Assembly (NCBI RefSeq): GCF_027587175.1
Contig: NZ_JAPCID010000031.1
Span: 22,569-86,568, forward strand
Direction: 5' to 3'
DNA from: Solirubrobacter deserti
GTDB lineage: Bacteria > Actinomycetota > Thermoleophilia > Solirubrobacterales > Solirubrobacteraceae
Length of the DNA: 64,000 nt
This document shows, in pieces, positions 8,297-16,149 of this stretch; within the stretch, counting starts at the first letter, position 1, and each line of letters begins with the position of its first letter. Under the pieces are notes generated by a model, which did no database searches, had not been told where the DNA came from, and saw only the letters and a list, made by a program, of their open reading frames with translations. A program made the translations under genes and the position numbers.

Positions 8297-10489
8297 GTGC
8301 CCGCCGACGCCGCCATCGATCACCTGCTGGAAGGACTGAACCCGCCGCAGCGGGACGCCGTCACGCACGGCGAGGGGCCGATGCTCATCCTCGCCGGCGC
8401 CGGCTCGGGCAAGACGCGCGTGATCACGCACCGGATCGCGTACCTGCTGCGTACGGGGCAGGCGCGCCCGGGCGAGATCCTCGCGATCACCTTCACCAAC
8501 AAGGCCGCGGCGGAGATGCGCGAGCGCGTCGAGCTGCTGGTCGGCCGCGCCACCCGCGCCATGTGGGTGATGACGTTCCACGCCGCGTGTGCCCGCATGC
8601 TGCGCGCGCACGCCGACAAGCTCGGCTTCACGCGCCAGTTCACGATCTACGACTCCGCCGACCAGCGGCGGCTGATGAAGCAGTGCCTGGACAACCGCGG
8701 GTACGACACCAAGCGCTACACGCCGCGTGCGATGCAGTCCCAGATCAGCCGGGCCAAGAACACGCTGGTCACCGCGGAGCAGTACGCCGAGACCGTCGGC
8801 TCGCCGTTCGAGGAGATCGTCGCCGAGATCTACGCCGACTACGACCGCGAGCTGTTGCGGATGAACGCGATGGACTTCGACGACATGCTGCTGAACTCGG
8901 TGCGGCTGCTGGAGCGCCATCAGGACGTCCGGGACGCGTACTCCAACCAGTTCCGCTGGGTGATGGTCGACGAGTACCAGGACACCAACAAGGTCCAGTA
9001 CCGGTGGTTGCAGCTGCTGACGTCCGAGCACCGCAACCTGGCCGTGGTGGGTGACGACGCGCAGTCGATCTACGGCTTCCGCGCCGCCGACATCCGGAAC
9101 ATCCTCGAGTTCGAGGAGGACTATCCGGACGCGCACGTCGTCAAGCTCGAGCAGAACTACCGCTCGACGCAGACCATCCTGGACGCCGCGAACGCGCTGA
9201 TCTCCAACAACCGCGGCCAGATGCCCAAGCACCTGTGGACGGACCTCGGGCAGGGAGATCCGGTGCGGGTGCGCGAGATGGCCGACGAGCACGCCGAGGC
9301 GCGCTGGGTCACGGCCGAGATCCAGCGGCTCGTGGACGAGGGCGTGTCGCGCTCGGAGATCGCGGTCTTCTACCGGACCAACGCGCAGTCGCGCGTGCTG
9401 GACGAGATGCTCACGCGCGCCGGGGTCGCCTACCAGGTGATCGGCGGGCCGAAGTTCTACGAGCGGGCGGAGGTCAAGGACGCGATCGCGTACCTGACGT
9501 TCCTCGTGAACCCGCAGGACGCGACCGCCTTCACGCGGATCGCGAACTCGCCGCGGCGCGGGATCGGGCAGACGTCGCTGAGCCGCGTGCTCGCGCACGC
9601 CAACAACATGGGGATCTCCGTATGGGAGGCGGCCGAGGGCGAGGTGCCCGGCCTGGCCAAGCCCGCCCGCAACGCGATCGGGCGCTTCATGGACACCATG
9701 AACGCGCTCAAGCGCCGCGCGGAGGAGAACGGCCCGGTCGCGCAGCTGCTGGACGCCGTCCTGCACGAGTCCGGCTACCTGGACGCGCTGCACGCCGAGC
9801 GCACGATCGAGGCGCAGGGCCGCGTCGAGAACCTGCAGGAGCTGGTGTCCGCCGCCGCCCAGTACGACGTCAACGCCGAGAACGGCAGCCTGGACGAGTT
9901 CCTCCAGCAGACGTCGCTGTTCGCCGACTCGGACAACCTGCGCGAGGACGAAGGCCTCGTGACGTTGATGACCATGCACAACGCGAAGGGGCTCGAGTTC
10001 CCGATCGTGTTCATGATCGGCATGGAGGACGGCACGTTCCCGCACTCGCGCTCGATCGAGGAATCGAACCTCGAGGAGGAGCGCCGGCTCGCGTACGTCG
10101 GCGTCACCCGTGCCATGCGCCAGCTCACGCTCACCTACGCGCGGCGGCGCATGGGCTACGGGGGCGGCGGGGCCACGCCGACGATCAAGTCGCGCTTCCT
10201 GGACGAGCTCCCGCGCGAGCTGACCGACCAGCCGGCCCGCATCTCGCGCGGGTTTCCGACGCCGGGCCGCGTCGCGTCCTGGTCGCAGGCCGCGGCGGCC
10301 TCCGCGGAGTATTCGGCGGACACGAATGACGCCCAGCTGTTCAAGGTGGGCGACGACGTCGTCCACGCGCAACTCGGCGACGGCGTCGTGACCGACCTGC
10401 AGCCGGGCGGGATCGTCGTCGTGCGCTTCGAGGGCGAGGGCCGCGACCGGTCGCTGATGGCCGACGTGGCTCCGATCCGCAAGCGCTGA
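8297..10489 (+). CDS. pcrA: ATP-dependent DNA helicase PcrA/UvrD, superfamily 1A
   Basis: 730 residues from GTG 8297. N-terminal Q-motif (LNPPQRDAV, near 15), Walker A AGAGSGKTRV (33-42), motif Ia ITFTNKAAAEMRERV, Walker B VDEYQDTN (near 228), motif III VVGDDAQSIYGFRAAD, motif IV LEQNYRST, motif V VTLMTMHNAKGLEFPIVF and motif VI EERRLAYVGVTRAM are all intact. The C-terminus carries a Tudor-like module (FKVGDDVVHAQLGDGVV...IVVRFEGEG), the RNA-polymerase-contacting domain typical of PcrA. It unwinds DNA 3'-5' in nucleotide-excision repair, replication restart and removal of stalled RNA polymerase. A TAGCGT hexamer lies 12 nt before the start. Confidence 0.95.
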   Translation: MPADAAIDHLLEGLNPPQRDAVTHGEGPMLILAGAGSGKTRVITHRIAYLLRTGQARPGEILAITFTNKAAAEMRERVELLVGRATRAMWVMTFHAACARMLRAHADKLGFTRQFTIYDSADQRRLMKQCLDNRGYDTKRYTPRAMQSQISRAKNTLVTAEQYAETVGSPFEEIVAEIYADYDRELLRMNAMDFDDMLLNSVRLLERHQDVRDAYSNQFRWVMVDEYQDTNKVQYRWLQLLTSEHRNLAVVGDDAQSIYGFRAADIRNILEFEEDYPDAHVVKLEQNYRSTQTILDAANALISNNRGQMPKHLWTDLGQGDPVRVREMADEHAEARWVTAEIQRLVDEGVSRSEIAVFYRTNAQSRVLDEMLTRAGVAYQVIGGPKFYERAEVKDAIAYLTFLVNPQDATAFTRIANSPRRGIGQTSLSRVLAHANNMGISVWEAAEGEVPGLAKPARNAIGRFMDTMNALKRRAEENGPVAQLLDAVLHESGYLDALHAERTIEAQGRVENLQELVSAAAQYDVNAENGSLDEFLQQTSLFADSDNLREDEGLVTLMTMHNAKGLEFPIVFMIGMEDGTFPHSRSIEESNLEEERRLAYVGVTRAMRQLTLTYARRRMGYGGGGATPTIKSRFLDELPRELTDQPARISRGFPTPGRVASWSQAAAASAEYSADTNDAQLFKVGDDVVHAQLGDGVVTDLQPGGIVVVRFEGEGRDRSLMADVAPIRKR

Positions 10490-10531
10490 AACACACGGGT
10501 TACCCGGAGCGACAGCCGCCTTCCCGGCTCA

Positions 10532-10537
10532 TAAGGT
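10532..10537 (+). promoter_or_regulatory. -10 box TAAGGT for the MFS gene
   Basis: TAAGGT ends 10 nt before ATG 10548. The in-frame GTG at 10536 overlaps this hexamer, which argues for ATG 10548 as the real start. Confidence 0.5.
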
Positions 10538-10547
10538 GCCGGACGTC

Positions 10548-11693
10548 ATGCGCGCCCTGCTGCTCCTCGCCTCGATCGTCGTCCTCGTCGACACGTCGTT
10601 CTACGCCGCGATCACGCCGCTGCTGCCGGACCTGACGGAGGAGTTCGGGCTGTCGAAGACCGGCGCGGGCGTGCTGGCGGCCGCGTACCCGATCGGGACG
10701 TTCGTCGGCGGCCTGCCCGGCGGCTACATGGCCGCTCGCGTGGGCGTGAAGCCGACGGTGCTGGCCGGCCTGGCGCTGATGACGGTCGCCAGCGTCGGCT
10801 TCGCGTTCGCGAACACGGTGCTGCTGCTGGACCTCGCCCGCTTCGTGCAGGGCGTCGGCGGCGCGGCGTCGTGGGCGGGCGCGATGGCCTGGATCGCGGG
10901 CGCGGCGCCGAAGGAGCAGCGCGGCCAGATGATCGGCACCGCGATGGGCGCGGCGATCGCGGGCGCGCTCTTCGGCCCGGTGATCGGCGTCGCGGCGGAC
11001 CTGACGTCGTACGCGCTCGTGTTCTGCACGGTCGGGGCGGTCGGCGTCGGTCTGATGGTGTGGACGCTGCGGACGCCCGCCGCCAAGCCGCTCGGCGACG
11101 GCTCGCTCCGCGGCCTGTTCGGCGCGCTCCGCAACGGCCAGGTGCGCGTGGGCCTGCTGCTGGTGACGATCCCCGGCCTGCTGTTCGGCACGCTCTCGGT
11201 GCTCGGCCCGCTGCGGATGGACGAGCTCGGCGCGGTCTCGGCCGCGATCGGCGCCACCTGGCTGGTCGCCGCGGGCCTGGAGGCGATCGTCAGCCCGCTC
11301 GCGGGCCGCTTCAGCGATCGCCGCGGCCGGATCGCCCCGCTGCTCGCCGGCCTGCTCGGGGGCGCGGTTGCGTTCGCGATCCTGCCGTGGCCGGACACGG
11401 CGCTGCTGCTCGCGATCGTGATCGTGCTGGGCTCGCCCGTGATCGGCCTGCTGTGGGCGCCCGCGATGGCGATGCTCTCCGACGGCGCCGACCACGTGGG
11501 CCTCGAGCAGGGCCTCGCATTCGGGCTGATGAACCTCACGTGGGCGACCGGCCAGAGCATCGGCGACATCGGCGGCGCGCGGCTCGGCGAGTCCGCGGGC
11601 GACGAGGTCGCCTACCTCGTGCTCTCCGCGATCTGCCTGTTGGCGTTCCTCGTGCTGCGCGCGACTTCGGTCCGGCGACCGGCGCCTGCATGA
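10548..11693 (+). CDS. MFS transporter, drug/metabolite exporter type
   Basis: 381 residues, almost entirely hydrophobic, with about 12 predicted membrane segments. The first segment is LLLLASIVVLVDTSFYAAITPLLPDL. The loop between helices 2 and 3 (GGYMAARVGVKPTVLAG) and the RFSDRRGRIAPLLAG loop in the second half are the two MFS motif-A equivalents. The helix near 320 with DGADHVGLEQGLAFGLMNLTWATGQSIG resembles the second-half substrate helices of 12-TM exporters. Start at ATG 10548 is preferred because the GTG at 10536 lies in a probable -10 box. The gene overlaps the next small membrane gene by ATGA. Substrate unknown. Confidence 0.82.
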   Translation: MRALLLLASIVVLVDTSFYAAITPLLPDLTEEFGLSKTGAGVLAAAYPIGTFVGGLPGGYMAARVGVKPTVLAGLALMTVASVGFAFANTVLLLDLARFVQGVGGAASWAGAMAWIAGAAPKEQRGQMIGTAMGAAIAGALFGPVIGVAADLTSYALVFCTVGAVGVGLMVWTLRTPAAKPLGDGSLRGLFGALRNGQVRVGLLLVTIPGLLFGTLSVLGPLRMDELGAVSAAIGATWLVAAGLEAIVSPLAGRFSDRRGRIAPLLAGLLGGAVAFAILPWPDTALLLAIVIVLGSPVIGLLWAPAMAMLSDGADHVGLEQGLAFGLMNLTWATGQSIGDIGGARLGESAGDEVAYLVLSAICLLAFLVLRATSVRRPAPA

Positions 11694-11953
11694 GCAATGC
11701 GCTGAGCGGGAATGCTCAGCCCATGGCCAACAGAACCGAACGCAAGCTCACCGGCAGCGGCGGCCGGTTCATCATGATCGGCGCGCCGCTCGTCGTCATC
11801 GGCATCGTCCTCGCGCTCCTGCTCGACCACAACTGGGTCGGCATCGGCGTCACGCTCGCCGTCCTGGGCGCGATCCCCACCGTCGTCGGCATCGCGCTGA
11901 CCCTGTTCGCGGGCGTCAACCGTCACGCGCGCAAGGACCGCCCCTTCGCGTAG
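11690..11953 (+). CDS. Small two-helix membrane protein
   Basis: 87 residues from ATG 11690, which overlaps the MFS stop (ATGA); ATG 11723 would give 76 residues beginning MANRTERK. Two hydrophobic segments follow (FIMIGAPLVVIGIVLALLL and GIGVTLAVLGAIPTVVGIALTLFA), joined by the short polar DHNWV, with a basic C-terminus (NRHARKDRPFA). The topology looks like a helical hairpin with both ends in the cytoplasm. Translational coupling suggests a partner of the exporter upstream, but no function is recognised. Confidence 0.65.
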   Translation: MSNALSGNAQPMANRTERKLTGSGGRFIMIGAPLVVIGIVLALLLDHNWVGIGVTLAVLGAIPTVVGIALTLFAGVNRHARKDRPFA

Positions 11954-12028
11954 CGAATCTTGGCGCGATTTGCGGCGCGTTTTGGCACAAACGCGTGTTG
12001 ATCCGTGCCAGCAAGCCGCTTGATCATC

Positions 12029-12078
12029 GGGGGTGATGAACAAACAGGTCGCGAGAGGACTCGTTCGTACATCACCCC
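12029..12078. repeat. Diverged palindromic repeat, copy A
   Basis: This stretch shares GGGGGTGATGAAC, GGTC, GAGGAC, TCGTTC and ATCACCCC in the same order with 32015-32065. The outer arms GGGGTGATG/CATCACCCC pair perfectly; the inside has decayed. It holds the start codon and the first 14 or so codons of the AbiEi/DUF559-like gene. A second, unrelated small hairpin (CGCGTTT/AAACGCG, 11976-11995) lies upstream. Confidence 0.7.
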
Positions 12079-12905
12079 GGCTCGACCTCGTGTGCCGGGA
12101 CGAGTTGCACCTGACGCCGAGCGCGATCAGCAAGCGTGTCGCGCGGGGGACGCTGACGCGCCGCTATCCCGGCGTGTACTCCTACGGGCGCGGCGAGCTG
12201 TCCCCCGAAGCCGCGTGGATGGCGGCCGTGCTCGCCTGCGGTGAGGGCGCGGCGCTGGCTCACCTCTCCCTCGCTGAGCTGTTGCGTCTCTCGCGCTGGC
12301 CGGCCGAGGCCCCGCACGTCATCGTCCCGCGCCGTCACCGCCCGGTCGAAGGCATCACCCTCCATCACTGCCTCGGGCTCGACCCGCGCGACCTCACCGT
12401 CATCAACGGCATCCCCGCGACGACCGTCGCCCGGATGCTCGTGGATCTCGGCGCGACGCACACCGAGCACCAGGTCGCCTACGTCATCAACCAGGCCGCT
12501 TTCCGGCGCGTCTTCGACCGCGAGGCCACGCTGCGCGCGCGGGCCCGCGCGCACGGCCATCCCGGCACCGGCGTCTTGGCCCGCGCCCTCGCCCTCTACG
12601 AGTCCGGCAGCGCGGGGACCAAGAGCGCGCTGGAGGACCGCTTCCTCGAGCTGATGGCGGATCAGCCCGCGCCGCTGGTGAACACGGAGCACCTCGGCTA
12701 CGAGATCGACTTCCGCTGGGAGCAGCGCAAACTCGTCGTGGAGGTCGACGGAAACCACACGCGCCCGAAGGACCGGCGCAGCGACGCCGGTCGTGACCGC
12801 ACCCTGCGCGCGGCGGGGTACACGGTCGTGCGGTTCACCGGCCCGGAGCTGCCGACCGCGCCCGCGCGGCTCGCGCCGTTCTTCGCTCAGCGGCCGACCG
12901 CGTAA
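12036..12905 (+). CDS. AbiEi-like/DUF559 protein with a PD-(D/E)XK nuclease-type C-terminus
   Basis: 289 residues from ATG 12036 (GTG 12033 possible). The N-terminal part (LTPSAISKRVARGTLTRRYPGVYSYG..LSPEAAWMAAVLACGEGAALAHLS) has the wing-helix layout of AbiEi-type antitoxin-like proteins. The C-terminal part carries EDRFLELM, then YEIDFRW and LVVEVDGNHTR, then RDRTLRAAGYTVVRF. These are the E, D and ExD positions and closing Arg-rich helix of DUF559/Vsr-like nucleases. A paralogue lies at 40663-41514. There is no AbiEii toxin next to it. The first residues (MNKQVARGLVRTSP) are encoded by the palindromic repeat and differ from the paralogue's N-terminus. The 3' end overlaps the ggt-like gene by 19 nt. 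Confidence 0.72.
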   Translation: MNKQVARGLVRTSPRLDLVCRDELHLTPSAISKRVARGTLTRRYPGVYSYGRGELSPEAAWMAAVLACGEGAALAHLSLAELLRLSRWPAEAPHVIVPRRHRPVEGITLHHCLGLDPRDLTVINGIPATTVARMLVDLGATHTEHQVAYVINQAAFRRVFDREATLRARARAHGHPGTGVLARALALYESGSAGTKSALEDRFLELMADQPAPLVNTEHLGYEIDFRWEQRKLVVEVDGNHTRPKDRRSDAGRDRTLRAAGYTVVRFTGPELPTAPARLAPFFAQRPTA

Positions 12906-14512
12906 CCCTGCATCCCGCGCGGGTTGGCTCCCGCGCGCAGCAGCCCGTCGGGGCGGCGCGAGATCGCGGAGAGGCGGCCCTGGGACCAGTCAACCGTGAC
13001 TTCGACGGCGTGGCCGCGCGCCCCCAGCTCGCGCACCGTCTCCGCCGGCAGCCGCCCTTCGACGGTGACCGCCTTCAGCGCGACCTCGCGCGGGTGGAAG
13101 GAGCTCGGGAAGTGGTCGGTGTGGAACATCGGCGCGTCGATCGCCGCCTGCAGGTTCAGGCCGAAGACGGCATGGGCCAGGAAAAACTCGAGCGACCACT
13201 GGTCCTGCTGGTCGCCGCCGGGCGTGCCGAACGCGAGCACGGTGCCGTCGTCGTGGACGGCCAGGCTCGGCGAGAGTGTCGTGCGCGGCCGCGCGCCCGG
13301 CCGCAGCGAAGACGGCAGCCCTTCCTCGAGCCAGAACATCTGCGCGCGCGTGCCGAGCGCGAAGCCGAGGCCGTCGATGCACGGGGAGGACTGGAGCCAG
13401 CCGCCGCTCGGCGTCGCGCTGACGAGGTTGCCGAAGCGGTCCGCGACGTCGAGGTGGCAGGTGTCGCCGCGCGTCGGCTCGGCGTCGCCCACCGCGCCCG
13501 TCCGCACGAATGGATAGCGCGGCGACGGACCGCCCGGCCGCAGCTCACCCGAGGCGTCAGCACCGATCAGTCCCCGGCGCTCGCGCGCGTACTCGTCCGA
13601 CAGCAGCAGGTCGAGCGGGACCGGCGCGCTGTCGCCGTACCACGCGTCCCGGTCCGCGAACGCGAGCTTGGCGCCCTCGATCACGCGGTGCACGTGCTCG
13701 ATGCCCAGGAACGGCCCGAGGTCGCCGTCGAGCAGCGCGAGCTGCTGCAGGAACACGGGTCCCTGGCCCCACGGGCCGGTCTTGAACACCGTCCAGGCGC
13801 CGAAGCGCCGCGCGACCGGCTCCTCGATCGTGGCCGCGTAGCGCGCGAGGTCGTCACCCGTCAGGAACCCGGCGGCCAGCGACTCCGCCACCCAGCCGCG
13901 GTACCAGGCGTCGCGCGCGGCGTCGATGCGCGCCTCCCGCGACAGGCCCGTGACGCGTGCGAGCCGCTCGTAGGTCTCCGCGAGCATCGGGTTGCGCAGG
14001 CGTCCGTCGACCGGCCGCCAGACACGCGCGGAGACCTCCCAGGACGGATCCATCCGCGCGATCGCGCCCACGATCCCGGGCGTGACCGGGAAGCCGTCGC
14101 GCGCGTAGGCGATCGCGAACGCGAGCACGTCCGCCAACTCCCAGGAGCCGAAGTCCCGCAGCAGCGTGCACCAGGCGTCGAACGCGCCCGGCACGCACGC
14201 CGCGTACGGCCCGATGCCCGGCACCAGGCTGAAGCCGAGCTCGCGGTAGGCGTCGATCGTCGCGGCCCCGGGCGCGGGCCCTTGCCCGCAGACCACGCGC
14301 ACGCGGGTGCCGTCCCACAGCAGGATCGGCAGATCGCCGCCCGGCCCGTTCATGTGGGGCTCGACGACCTGCAGCGCAAATCCGGCGGCGCAGGCGGCGT
14401 CGAACGCGTTCCCGCCGCGCTCGAGCACGGCCATCCCGGCGGCGCTGGCGAGCCAGTGCGTCGAGGCGACCATCCCGAAGGTGCCGGAGAGCTCGGGCCG
14501 TGTGGTGAACAC
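12887..14512 (-). CDS. Gamma-glutamyltransferase family protein (Ntn hydrolase)
   Basis: 541 residues from GTG 14512. Family features: MVASTHWLASAAGMAVLERGGNAFDAACAAGFALQVVEPHMNGPGGDL near the N-terminus, and GDTCHLDVAD near residue 350, where the Thr would be the new N-terminal nucleophile after self-cleavage into large and small subunits. SGGWLQSSPCIDGLGFALGTRAQMF and FGTPGGDQQDQ follow in the small subunit. There is no signal peptide, so it may act in the cytoplasm; oxamate amidohydrolase-like members are an alternative to true GGT. A TAGCGT box lies 7 nt before the GTG. It is divergent from folD by 27 bp. A longer in-frame extension upstream runs antisense through folD and is rejected. 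Confidence 0.85.
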   Translation of the reverse strand: MFTTRPELSGTFGMVASTHWLASAAGMAVLERGGNAFDAACAAGFALQVVEPHMNGPGGDLPILLWDGTRVRVVCGQGPAPGAATIDAYRELGFSLVPGIGPYAACVPGAFDAWCTLLRDFGSWELADVLAFAIAYARDGFPVTPGIVGAIARMDPSWEVSARVWRPVDGRLRNPMLAETYERLARVTGLSREARIDAARDAWYRGWVAESLAAGFLTGDDLARYAATIEEPVARRFGAWTVFKTGPWGQGPVFLQQLALLDGDLGPFLGIEHVHRVIEGAKLAFADRDAWYGDSAPVPLDLLLSDEYARERRGLIGADASGELRPGGPSPRYPFVRTGAVGDAEPTRGDTCHLDVADRFGNLVSATPSGGWLQSSPCIDGLGFALGTRAQMFWLEEGLPSSLRPGARPRTTLSPSLAVHDDGTVLAFGTPGGDQQDQWSLEFFLAHAVFGLNLQAAIDAPMFHTDHFPSSFHPREVALKAVTVEGRLPAETVRELGARGHAVEVTVDWSQGRLSAISRRPDGLLRAGANPRGMQGYAVGR

Positions 14513-14539
14513 GCGCGAAACGCTAGCCTGGCGCGGCGA
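14513..14539. promoter_or_regulatory. Face-to-face -10 boxes between ggt-like gene and folD
   Basis: The 27-bp gap holds TAGCGT on the minus strand (14525-14520, 7 nt before GTG 14512) and TAGCCT on the plus strand (14524-14529, 10 nt before ATG 14540). The two hexamers overlap in a central CTAG. Confidence 0.5.
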
Positions 14540-15382
14540 ATGACGCTCATCGACGGCAAGGCGATCGCGCAGCAAGTACGCAACGAGGTCCGCGAGCAGG
14601 TCGCGGAGTGGGTCGCGGCCGGGCACGACGCTCCCGGGCTGGCGACGGTCCTGGTCGGCGACGACGCGGCCTCCGCCGTGTACGTCGGCAACAAGCAGAA
14701 GGCGTGCGCCGAGGTCGCCATCCAGGGCTTCGACCACCGCCTGCCCGTGGACGCGACCGAGGACGACGTCAAGCGGCTCCTGCACGAGCTCAACGCTGAC
14801 CCGAAGGTCAGCGGCATCCTGCTCCAGCTCCCGCCGCCCAAGCACCTCGACGGTCCCAAGCTCACGGAGGAGATCGCGCCCGGCAAGGACGTCGACGGCC
14901 TCACGCCGATCTCCACCGGCCTGCTGCACAAGAACCTCCCCGGTCTGCGCCCGTGCACGCCGCTCGGGTGCATGGAGCTGCTCAAGCGCCACGACGTCGA
15001 CCTCCAGGGCGCCGAAGCCGTCGTCGTCGGCCGCTCCGACCTCGTCGGCAAGCCGATCAGCGCGCTGCTGCTGCAGGCCAACGCCACCGTCACCACCGCT
15101 CACTCGCGCACCCGAGACCTCGACGAGGTCTGTCGCCGCGCGGACGTCCTGGTCGCCGCGGTCGGCGTCGCGCACCTGATCAAGGGTGACTGGGTCAAGG
15201 AGGGCGCCGCCGTGATCGACGTCGGCATGAACCGCCTCGACGGCAAGCTCACCGGCGACGTAGAGTTCGACTCCGCCGTCGAGCGCGCCGGGCTGATCAC
15301 GCCGGTGCCGGGCGGCGTGGGTCCGTTGACCGTCGCGATGCTGCTCCGGAACACGCTCCAGGCCGCGAAGGATGCGGCGTAG
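14540..15382 (+). CDS. folD: FolD: methylene-THF dehydrogenase/methenyl-THF cyclohydrolase
   Basis: 280 residues, normal for FolD. It interconverts 5,10-methylene-THF and 10-formyl-THF with NADP. Signature blocks are present: YVGNKQKACAEVAIQG with the catalytic Lys, ILLQLPPPKHLDG, PCTPLGCMELL, the NADP loop VVVGRSDLVGKPISALLL, and TPVPGGVGPLTVAMLLRNT. ATG 14540 follows a TAGCCT box by 10 nt and no Shine-Dalgarno sequence is seen. It heads a run of overlapping genes; the next ATG (15372) lies inside its last codons. The product supplies formyl groups for purines, which links it to the ZTP-type riboswitch in front of serC. Confidence 0.95.
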   Translation: MTLIDGKAIAQQVRNEVREQVAEWVAAGHDAPGLATVLVGDDAASAVYVGNKQKACAEVAIQGFDHRLPVDATEDDVKRLLHELNADPKVSGILLQLPPPKHLDGPKLTEEIAPGKDVDGLTPISTGLLHKNLPGLRPCTPLGCMELLKRHDVDLQGAEAVVVGRSDLVGKPISALLLQANATVTTAHSRTRDLDEVCRRADVLVAAVGVAHLIKGDWVKEGAAVIDVGMNRLDGKLTGDVEFDSAVERAGLITPVPGGVGPLTVAMLLRNTLQAAKDAA

Positions 15383-15752
15383 CGAGCCGATCGCGGGGCT
15401 CGGTGGCGTCGCCCTGATCGTGGCGGCGCTGCTGCACTGGGGCGAGGATATGGGCGCGGTCCAGGCCGTCGTCCTGATCGGCTTCGGGCTGCTGTTCCTC
15501 GCCGTGCCGGTGGTCGCGCTGGCCACCTCCGGCCCGTCGAAGGCGGTCGGCACCGCCGTGCTGGCGAGCGCGTTCGGCTGGGTCCCGCTGCTGATCGGTC
15601 TCGTGCAGCTGGTGTTCGGCGACGGCGGCTGGGTGACGCCGCTGGCCGCGCTCGTCGGCTGGGTCGGGTCCTGGCTGTCGCTGCGCGACGAGTCCACACC
15701 GGGCGCGACCACGCCGGACGTCCCCCGCCGGCCGGCGCCGGATGTGGTCTAG
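15372..15752 (+). CDS. Four-helix membrane protein, repeat unit 1
   Basis: 126 residues from ATG 15372, overlapping folD by 11 nt. Hydrophobic segments lie near 9-24, 29-50, 58-80 and 86-103. The C-terminus WLSLRDESTPGATTPDVPRRP is nearly repeated at the end of the third gene (16136-16966: WLSVRDESTPGAAGPDVPRR). The three genes therefore come from duplication of one four-helix unit. No catalytic motif or known family is recognised. Tight overlap with folD and with the next gene points to co-translation. Confidence 0.68.
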   Translation: MRRSEPIAGLGGVALIVAALLHWGEDMGAVQAVVLIGFGLLFLAVPVVALATSGPSKAVGTAVLASAFGWVPLLIGLVQLVFGDGGWVTPLAALVGWVGSWLSLRDESTPGATTPDVPRRPAPDVV

Positions 15753-16149
15753 GCTCGCCGCCGCGTTCGGCGGTACCGCGCTGCTGGGCTCGCTCTGGCT
15801 CGACTGGTATACGTTCGGCGAATCGACGGGCTGGACCCACTACGCGCCCGACGAGGAGGGGGGAATCCACGTCCTCGTCGGCGCGGACACGTTGTCCGCC
15901 TGGTCGCTGTTCGGCGCGGTCGACATGGTCCTCGCGCTGATCGCCGGCGCCGCGCTCGTGGCCGCCGTGTGGCCCCGGGTGGCCCGCGTCGTGTGGGCGC
16001 TGGGCGTGGTGGCGGTCGTCCTCGTCGGGTTCCGGGGCGTCGTGCCGCCGCTCGACTGGCTCACTGCGAGCACCGGCGCGTTCGTCGCCCTCGCGGGTGC
16101 CGTGATGGTCTTCGCGGGGGCGTGGGCGGCGAGACGTGAAGTGGTCTAG
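15742..16149 (+). CDS. Four-helix membrane protein, repeat unit 2
   Basis: 135 residues from ATG 15742, overlapping the gene before by 11 nt. It begins MWSRLAAAFGGTALLGSLWLDWY, which closely matches the start of the next gene (MKWSRAFALLGGAALLGSLWLSWY). A polar loop (GESTGWTHYAPDEEGGIH) precedes AWSLFGAVDMVLALIAGAAL and two more helices. The C-terminal half lacks the RDESTPG tail of units 1 and 3 and ends WAARREVV. Function unknown. Confidence 0.68.
   Translation: MWSRLAAAFGGTALLGSLWLDWYTFGESTGWTHYAPDEEGGIHVLVGADTLSAWSLFGAVDMVLALIAGAALVAAVWPRVARVVWALGVVAVVLVGFRGVVPPLDWLTASTGAFVALAGAVMVFAGAWAARREVV

Noticed and set aside
7754..10372. 872-residue open frame on the minus strand
   Set aside because: Antisense to the acidic-protein gene and pcrA; Val/Arg/His-rich sequence typical of a GC-rich shadow frame, no domain.
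10536..10538. GTG 10536 as start of the MFS gene
   Set aside because: It overlaps the TAAGGT hexamer, and ATG 10548 fits the spacing seen at other genes.
11976..11995. CGCGTTT/AAACGCG hairpin as a terminator
   Set aside because: Only a 7-bp stem with no T-tract; could equally be an operator or chance, so not listed as a feature.
14513..15712. N-terminal extension of the ggt-like frame to 941 residues
   Set aside because: The extra part is antisense to folD; the family domain begins at GTG 14512, which has a -10 box at 7 nt.
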